Assembly: GCA_020746835.1 (NCBI GenBank)
Contig: JAGPNK010000028.1
Span: forward strand, 62,001-126,000
DNA length: 64,000 nt
Reading direction: 5' to 3'
From: Stachybotrys elegans
Taxonomy: Eukaryota; Ascomycota; Sordariomycetes; Hypocreales; Stachybotryaceae
Shown: positions 56,801 through 64,000 of the stretch, in pieces
Numbering within the stretch: the first letter of the stretch is position 1
How the letters are laid out: every line of letters begins with the position of its first letter
Notes under the pieces: generated by a model
The model's input: only the letters and a program-made list of their open reading frames with translations
What the model was told of the DNA's origin: nothing
The model's database searches: none
Made by a program: the position numbers and the translations under genes

Positions 56801-58604
56801 GGACATCTTCTTTTGCCACGGACCTCATGGAAGCAACTGGTGGAAGAGGAGTCGATGTTGTACTCAACTCGCTAACAGGTGACCTGTTACATGTCAGTTG
56901 GGACTGTATTGCCAGCTTCGGGAGATTTATCGAAGTTGGGAAACGTGACATAGTTGACTCCGGACTGCTACAAATGCAGACATTCTCAAGAAACTCGACC
57001 TTTACTGCATTCGATCTGGCAGATTTATATCTTCATCACAACCCGTATTATCAGAACATCCTGTCCAGGTAGCTACCCCATCTTAAGCTATTCGTTACCC
57101 CCTTTTTGTTTTTGTCTTGGAATTGCTTTTTCTAACAATGGGCAATATTTAGCAAAGTGAGGGAGACACTTTGTCTTTACAGAGAAGGCCATATTGAACC
57201 TCCGCCCGTCACTGTCGTTGATGTGTCTGAGATTCCCAGAGCCTACAGGCTTTTCTCATCCAGGGACAGAATCGGCAAAATTGTGATCTCGTTGGAAAAC
57301 CCAGAAAGTCTCATACTGGTAGGATCAAGCAGACCACATCCCTACTACTTCAATGCTGAAAATCATCCTAGGTCGCACCACCGAGATACTCTACTATATT
57401 TAACCCCGAGAAGGTCTACCTCCTTGTTGGTTGTCTCGGAGGCTTGGGCCGGAGCCTTAGCCTCTGGATGGTGCATCGGGGAGCCCGGCATTTCGTGTAC
57501 CTGTCTAGGACAGGGGATGATAGCCCAAGCGCGAAAAGTCTCGTTTCCCAGCTTAGAGGCCTTGGTGCCTCTGTGGACATTATCCGCGGCGATGTGGCTT
57601 GCTCAGAAGACGTGCTTACAGCTGTCAAGGCCTGTGAAGCAAATGGAAGGCGCCTTGGAGGTGGGGTCCAGGCAGCTATGGCTCTGCAGGCCGGTCTGTT
57701 TGGCCAAATGACCAGTGAAGCGTGGCATAAAGTCGTGGCCCCAAAGCGCCTGGGTGCTTGGAACCTTCACCAAGCTTTGAAAGCTCACCAGCTCGATTTC
57801 TTGTTGCTCGTGTCATCCATATCCGGCTCCCTTGGCTCCGCTACTGAGAGTAACTATTGCGCAGCAAACGCTTTCCTAGACGCCTTCGCCCGTTGGCGCT
57901 CCTCTCAGGGACAGCGCACCATCTCGCTCGGCCTAGGTTTGATGTCAGATGTTGGCTTTTTGCACGAAAACCCCGAGGCCAACGCACTCATATCGCGCAG
58001 GGGAATACGATCGCTCAGTGAGGACGACTTTTTGCAAATACTTGATATTGTCCTCTCCGATACGAAGTACCCAGAGGAGTCACACGTGCTTACCGGTCTG
58101 GAGCCTGTGAATTTGCAGGGCTCGGCTTGGCAAGACCCGCGCATGGGTATTCTACGCTCGACACGATTGATCCGGACTCCCACTGCTGCAGCCTCTCTGT
58201 CTTTGTTGTCATCTTCTGGTGCTATCCCCTCAGGCACTCAGATGGCGAATTCTGGCATGCGTTCCTCCGTAACATCCCCAATCTCATGGTTGAGAGATGT
58301 ACCAGCGAATATTCAGGAAGCGTCAATGGGAGAAGCGAGCAGCTCTACGATGGCTCTTGCAGTACGAAGAGCTTTACGGAACAAAGTCTCACAGCTGCTC
58401 TTCATGCCGGAAGATCAGATATCTGGCCAAAAGACGCTGGCAGATTTTGGCATTGATAGTCTGATTGGTTCCGAGCTTCGCTCATGGTTATGGACGACTT
58501 TTCAGGTTAGCGTGTCATCGTTAGATATCGTTAGCTCTCACCGGACGCTGGAAGTTTTTGCCGACTTCATAACGAGCAGTATCGTAGAGAGAAGCGGAAG
58601 TTAG
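50885..58604 (+). CDS. Highly reducing polyketide synthase (KS-AT-DH-psiMT-ER-KR-ACP)
   Basis: Ten exons (50885-50942, 50994-51456, 51527-51835, 51900-52113, 52200-52324, 52374-55326, 55400-55564, 55657-57068, 57153-57318, 57372-58604) sum exactly to 2365 codons. KS: VDTACSSS (Cys near 181), CHGTGT and GHSEAASG. AT: GQGAQYEGMA and GHSSGE (Ser near 631). DH: DHKVGSHTVFPAAGYF (His near 956) and FVLDACLQT (Asp near 1151). The C-methyltransferase region is shortened and decayed (VMEIMEGNGGSSLQQQ, then FDLILVTQE). ER: HAGAGALGMAAIQVAQ. KR: LLVGCLGGLGRSL with SNYCAANAFLDA. ACP: FGIDSLIGSELRSW (Ser near 2318). The 51457-51526 intron is GC-AG. Exon 7 limits are the least sure. It should make a reduced, unmethylated chain, which needs release by another domain or enzyme. 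Confidence 0.93.
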
Positions 58605-58960
58605 ACAGACAAACCAAATACACGAATAAATCTGCGTGAAAACTACACACCCCTAGCATTGGCAGTGGGTTCATCAAATGAGAGGGGAGCCTTCGCTTCC
58701 CGGGAGCATAGAAACCAATTTTAGCCATATATATATTGCTAGTTGTTAAGTGCGCTGACTTGAAGACTGCACACTGCATTCTTGATAACTCTGGTTCGTC
58801 ATAGGCTAGCTCATAGAGGCGCACGCTGCTCGCTACAAATTCTCAACTACTGGTTCAACACTGTCATTGACTAGTCCAAGGAGGCGGAATGAACGTCAAA
58901 TAAAAATAAATTCATAATAACATAAAACATAAACCATATTCATGTCTTAGATTCTTCGCT
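58605..58960. terminator. Convergent 3' region, HR-PKS and SDR
   Basis: About 350 bp between convergent stops, with an AT-rich block near 58895-58935. No gene seen. Confidence 0.45.
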
Positions 58961-60068
58961 CTATGGGTCATGAGGCGGCTGTTGGTCTAGACTTTGAATG
59001 ATTTCTTCAGCGCCAGCAAAGGCCAATTCCTTCATCAGCTCATCCCACAGCGAAGCCGCGATCCGCTGGCCATCTTCCTTGTAGATTATAGGCGCCATGC
59101 TAGGGGTTGGGGAGATCAGTTACTGGGGAATTGCCGGTCCATGGTGCTTTCACTTACGGGCGGATCTTGTAATTTTCAAGATAGTGTCCATGAGCCTCCT
59201 TGCCGTGTCTCACGGCAGCGTCAACAATTGTTCGCGCGCCAATCTCACATGTTCGCCCTACTATCCGCTCGGCTATCTTGGTGGCCAATCCTGCGGGTCC
59301 CTTTGCGTCTCTCTGTAGCCCGGAGCCATGACAAAGCCCTGGATTCGCCAGAGTCAGAATGGCTGCCGAAGGTGGCACACGACTTGTCAACTGGCTCATC
59401 GACAACTGGCCAAGCAGCTTGGAGGTGGCATAGCGCTGAAACATGTCAGGTTTATTCGAGGGCTTCTTGTAATACGACAGCAACGGAGCCGTATCACGCT
59501 CGCTGAACTTGGACAAGGCCGCGGTGTCGGAAGATACCAGGACGAGTCGACCAGGAGTTTCGGAATTGTTCTTGGACCGGAGAACTGGCAGAAGTAAAAT
59601 AGCCAAGAGCATGTTGGATAGGTAGTTGACTTGGATGGTCTCCTCAACTCCAGTTTGTTGGTTAAAATACTCGCCCTGTCTCCACACTCCGGCATTCAGA
59701 ATAACAATGTCCAGCCGATCCAAACCCTGGGTGCGAAGTGCAAACTGCGTGACGGAGTTGTATGATGAGAGATCGAGCGTCCAAACCTCAATGTTTGCTT
59801 CTTTGGCAGTTCTCGCCAAGTTCTTCTGGGCCGCGCCCCCCTTGGATTCATCACGGACCGCTAGGATAAGCCTGCTGATTCCAAGCTTCAGGAGCTGTTT
59901 TGCGCACTCGAGTCCAATTCCGGTGTTTGAGCCAGTTACTATAGCAGTCTTCCCGGCTAAATTGACCTCACGAGATGTGATAGCGGCCGGCGTTACGAAA
60001 AACTGACGATGGAGGAATTGGCCGACGCTTGCCTCCTTCTCAGGGGAAATATCGAACGAGTAGTCCAT
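58961..60068 (-). CDS. Short-chain dehydrogenase/reductase between the two PKS genes
   Basis: Two exons (60068-59158 and 59099-58961; intron 58 nt) give 349 residues. The cofactor motif is TGSNTGIGLECAKQLL, the LNAG block is present (VILNAGVWRQG), the serine strand is LVLVSSDTAAL and the catalytic Y/K motif RYATSKLLGQ is intact. The C-terminal exon (SLWDELMKELAFAGAEEIIQ) matches the tail of fungal WW-oxidoreductase-like SDRs frequently found in polyketide clusters. Lying between two PKS genes, it is the best tailoring-enzyme candidate. Confidence 0.93.
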
Positions 60069-61016
60069 GGTGGCTACCAGTAAGCGGTCCGAGGAAGAAC
60101 TACGGCGTTGCGGGAAGGGAGAGAACAGCTGGCAGGTGAAGGGAAGAATGTTGGTTCTAGGCTGAGCCCAGAAAGATTGTTGGCTTTCAATGCTTCTGCC
60201 TAATCACACCTCATATTTGCCGGGGTGCTATGTTTAGACACCCGTCTTATTACCCCGCTATTACTCTTGGCTGACGGACAACATCTGTCAGATGGTAGTG
60301 TGTCTGCCTAAGGCCATAAACACCACAATCAACCATCGCAACGAGGGAAACTCGGGTTGGTAAGGGGAGCACACACACACAGATCATGCATCCATCAATT
60401 TTACCACGTAATGCGGCCCCTGGTCTGGGTCAATTATCTGACAACATCCATGTCTTGCGCATGTGAGCGCCCGTAACTTTCTTTTCGGTTCCCGGGCTGC
60501 ATTCGTTAGCAGCAACCTGTACGAAGCTAGGGTTCACGGGTGCCGAGTCGGCATTGGCACGGCCTAACTTCCCGCCTCCTTGTCCAAGCGGGCCAATAGA
60601 TGACATGATAAGAGACTACGAGCTTTCCGAGTACTACCCACATGGATAGGTAAGTCCCGAATACCGGTGGTAGCCGAATGCGCGCCAAATGCCCCTTGAA
60701 TCCAGGGGCCCGAATGTACTTCGAACCTTTAGGGCTTTAGGGTAGCTGGACGGAAGAATATTGGGACGGGAATATGTGGGATTTCCTGCTTGGTACGATA
60801 GATGGTAGTGACAGTGCAGAAATCTCCTGTAATATTGGCGGCATTTAGTCAAGAGAAGGGCTCATATGTATATATATATTAATACGGATGGTATGAAACT
60901 CGCGATGACCTGGTTTGATTGGCAGGACGTGTGACGTTCAGCGATTTAGTACATCGATTACAATAGAGCGCCGTGATTATGTAGTTCAGATGATCTTGGC
61001 CCACCGCCAAGACAAA
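60069..61016. promoter_or_regulatory. SDR promoter and NR-PKS 3' flank
   Basis: About 950 bp without supported genes. Contains a short (ca)n run near 60370 and a (ta)n run near 60868. The left part is the promoter of the SDR. Confidence 0.4.
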
Positions 61017-64000
61017 TTAAGAGGGTTCAGAGCTCTCATCCAGCCTTTTGAACAGGAACTCGTAGGCTGGGGCAACCTCGGCCTCCCAAACAAGAGTGCC
61101 AGGTTTCAGCTCTAAATCGTGAATATGCTTGGCCCCATCAACCGTAAGCAAACCACATTCGACGCTCTGTCTGCGCATTTCCTCCACGAAGCTCAATGCT
61201 GAATGATACGGCACGATTTGGTCATGGGTGCTGTGTACGAGGAAAGTTGGAGTCGTCATGTTCCCTCTCCGGACTTGTGATAGCGGGCTGATCGCGGCAA
61301 CACGGGCTGTGCTGGGTTTGCGATGCCAGTTCTTACCGCTGGAAAAGCCATTCAAAATCATTGCTAACCCATGACCTTCGTACCAGAAGGAAAGGAGAAG
61401 TTCGGATCGTGGGTCACCTGGCTTTACCCAACCAAAGTCTGACGTATCAAGGGGATTCGAGCCGGATTCGTGATTAGTGACCTGTCATGGTTAGCATCCC
61501 TAGAGAGATGGACAACAAAGTTGCATACCACTTGCTGGGGAAGTGCTTGGACAGCCTGAGCTGTAGACATTTGCCTCCTGGGAAGCTTGTCTGCAAGCGG
61601 AATGTTTACATCTACTACAATGTTAAACCCAATTATTCTTTGGAGTGAATCATTTCGACATACCAATTGTTTCGTAGTCGGTCGGTCCATAGAAACTCAA
61701 TATTGCTGTTGGCGGATGGTATCCAGCCTCCTTCAGGGTCCATGCTGATGTCATGGCCAGATGGCCACCTGTTGACCAGCCAATTGTCACAATCCGGGTG
61801 GTATCCAGGCTTATCCCCTCATCTTTCACTATGTCAGAGAGTCCGTTACGAGCCCATACATGGGCATCGCGGATATCTAGAATTGCACCATCCAAAAGGT
61901 TGACTTCCGGGCAAAGACGATAGTCTAAGCTGATGGGCAATACGCCATTTGCAAGAAGGAATGCGCACTGCGCCGGTCGGACTGCCCTTCTCGAAAGCGT
62001 CATGTGTCCGCCGCCATGTATAAGCAAAGCTACAGCATATTAGAGAGGGATGCACGCCTATCAGACATTCTGGGGCTGTAGACGTACCAACTGGCATAGG
62101 CTCGGAGGGAGGAGACCGCGGCAGATAGATGTCCGCATGTATCTCAATTCCATCGACCTCCTTGTACACCACTGTCCGTATGTATGGCTTGATTGATGGT
62201 ACACTCCGAAGAGGTGTGACTGCCGACATTTGAGACCCAATAAGAAGCCGCATGGTGTTTAAATCGCGAGAAAGTCCTTGAGAATAGGTTGAGCCGAGTC
62301 CTGCTTTACGGAAGCATTGCATCCAATGGTCCGGTGGTTGCAATGGGTGATCCAGGTCGCGGGCTAGCCACCATCCCTCCAACAGGCCCCAGATAATTTC
62401 ATGCCAGTCAATAAGCTCAGCACCCTCCGACAGGATGACGAATCCCTGGGGGTTGAGAAGATCCTTGATGTTGACAATGGCATTTACTCTATCGCGGGTG
62501 GCGTGAAGACAGTTGGTGCTAATACAAAGATCAAACCTGTTTCTGAGATTCTCAGGAGGGGGATTTTCGATATCCAGTGTGTGGAAAGTTGTCGATACTG
62601 TTCCCTGTGAACCAAACAATCTTGATGCACGGCTGACGAGTGTGGGTGAGATATCAGTAAAGCAGTACTCGACTTTTATCCGTCGGAGTCTCATCTCTTC
62701 CATCAGACGCGTGGTAGTACCACCAACTATACAAATGTCAATAGAATGAACCGTGGAAGGGTTTAATCAAACTTACAGCCCGCCCCAATCTCGATGATTC
62801 TTACTGTTCTACCCTCGCAAAGGTTAACACTTCTGCAGACTACATCCACAAGGAAGTCAGTCGCCGTCGCCAGAAGCGGGGAGTTGGTGTAGAAGTCTGC
62901 TAAGACCTCTTGAGATTCTCGGCTTGAGAACATCAACGCGAGCGGGTCAATATCTCCCCTCAATGATGCAGCAAGGCTTGGCCCCATAAGAGACATAAGG
63001 TTGGCTTCGCTGCGGTACTGAGGAAAGTCATCGATGAATGTTCTGGTCAGCTCCTTAGATGAAACTTCGGGACAACCGGTGGGTGTGCGCTTCCACTGCG
63101 GCCCACCGGAATTCTCGATGATGGAATATTTCTGTAGAACTTGAAGAAGCCGTGCCACGAGTCTGTCGTGTCGAGGTAGGTGCGGTAGAAGTGGGACCGG
63201 GCCACCCGATTCCATGGCGCTGAGATCAACTCCAGACTCCCGATAAGCCTCAAGAATATATGCCAGGAGAATTTTTCCTTGGCGTCGGGCAACATGCTTC
63301 CAATATGTGCCGAATCCGTGGTGCTCTGCCATGCTGGCTAAGAGCTCTTCGCTCTGGGCAAGCACTTCTGCGGGGTTTCTTACGCCTGCATAACCACTGC
63401 TCTCTTGATAGGGCTGGCTCCGAGCTGGTGCTTCTGTCCAAGTGAGGGAGCCGGGGGTTGATGTAGCGGGCGCGGAAGCAGACGTGTCGGACGGAAAGAT
63501 GCCATTCTCTGGCTCTTCCTGACTGATTATCCTTGTGGGTGGACCCACGGCACCGATCATCTTCCAGATACTGCGAAGCTTCATATCGAGACTGAACTCA
63601 TCATCTCCAAGTTCCATTGAGAAGGCCGACTCCAAATCCCCTTTCAGCTGAACAATTGCAAGCGAATCGACACCCAGGCCTCGCAAGGTTTCTTCATCGT
63701 CCACCTTCGACAGATCTGCTCCAGACATCTCATGAATCAGGTCTCGTGCAATAACTTGGCGTTTGCTATGACTTGGACCTCCTTCTGCGCTTGTACCCGC
63801 TGAGCCAATCGATCCATGCATAAGCTGTTCAGAGTGCGACTGCATGGAAGACACTTCAGGAGGAACCACTGCCGGTGGCGATTGGGAAGTTGGGATGTCA
63901 GGTCTCACGTCGACCTGGTCGTAAGCCCACACTTTACTATTGAGCTCAAGGGTAGGGCTCGAGGTAGCTGCTGAATTAGTAGAAAGGTCGGCTTCTTGGG
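61017..64000 (-). CDS. Non-reducing polyketide synthase, C-terminal part (ACP-CMeT-TE)
   Basis: The frame is open at the right edge, so the SAT/KS/AT/PT half lies outside. Exons 64000-62777, 62726-62088, 62029-61664, 61614-61529 and 61481-61017 give about 925 residues. A Ser/Pro-rich linker precedes an ACP with GLGVDSLAIVQLKGDLESAF (Ser codon at 63663-63665). A C-methyltransferase follows: VRIIEIGAGFGGTTTRLMEE (joined across a 50 nt intron) and FDLCISTNCLHATRD. The terminal domain is an alpha/beta hydrolase: LLIHGGGHM, YRLCPE, TIGWSTGGHLAM (serine nucleophile), HDQIVPY and AKHIHDL. ACP-CMeT-TE is the order of known synthases of methylated orsellinic-acid-type products such as 3,5-dimethylorsellinate. 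A C-methylated aromatic acid is therefore a reasonable prediction. Confidence 0.93.

Noticed and set aside
60860..60885. (ta)n run as a regulatory element
   Set aside because: Short simple repeat without context; such runs are common in fungal intergenic DNA.
1..64000. tRNA, rRNA or CRISPR elements
   Set aside because: No tRNA-like cloverleaf blocks, rRNA stretches or regularly spaced repeats were noticed on either strand; CRISPR arrays are not expected in a fungal nuclear genome.

Overview
The window looks like nuclear DNA of a filamentous ascomycete (Pezizomycotina). Genes are split by many 45-100 nt GT..AG introns. It carries a HET-domain gene, several Zn2Cys6 regulators, a fungal rhodopsin-domain protein, fungal MFS families and two iterative type I polyketide synthases (PKSs). 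The number of secondary-metabolism genes, broken genes and relics suggests an accessory, perhaps subtelomeric, segment. The species cannot be named from sequence alone.

Left part (1-15.6 kb): a HET-domain gene running off the left edge; a relic of a STAND-type N-terminal domain; then a tailoring-type block without a core synthase: a cytochrome P450, an SDR, a DHA1-type MFS transporter with a frameshift, a Zn2Cys6 regulator with a frameshift and an in-frame stop, and a second SDR lacking the YxxxK lysine. After this come a membrane-protein fragment and a type II membrane protein with a lectin-like beta-propeller.

Middle part (17.7-30 kb): an alpha/beta hydrolase, an NmrA-like protein, a choline-kinase-like phosphotransferase, a SnoaL/NTF2-like protein, a secreted beta-lactamase-like serine hydrolase and a secreted amidase with a frameshift at a C5 run. 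Relics of a rhodopsin-domain gene and a PIF1-type helicase lie between them.

30.4-39.5 kb: a same-strand set of four genes (HAD dehalogenase-like, DAO-type flavoprotein, Zn2Cys6 regulator, DAL5/ACS-type transporter) that reads as a small catabolic cluster.

Right part (39.7-64 kb): a probable two-PKS biosynthetic cluster. It holds a monocarboxylate-type MFS transporter, a divergent SDR-like protein, an AflR-type regulator, a rhodopsin-domain membrane protein, a secreted SMP-30-like protein, a tannase/feruloyl-esterase-like protein, a complete highly reducing PKS (KS-AT-DH-degenerate MT-ER-KR-ACP; ten exons, 2365 codons), an SDR, and the 3' part of a non-reducing PKS (ACP-CMeT-hydrolase/TE) running off the right edge. 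The two synthases together suggest a C-methylated aromatic polyketide joined to, or primed by, a reduced chain. The product cannot be named here. Exon structures were assembled by hand; reading-frame sums were checked for every multi-exon model called intact.
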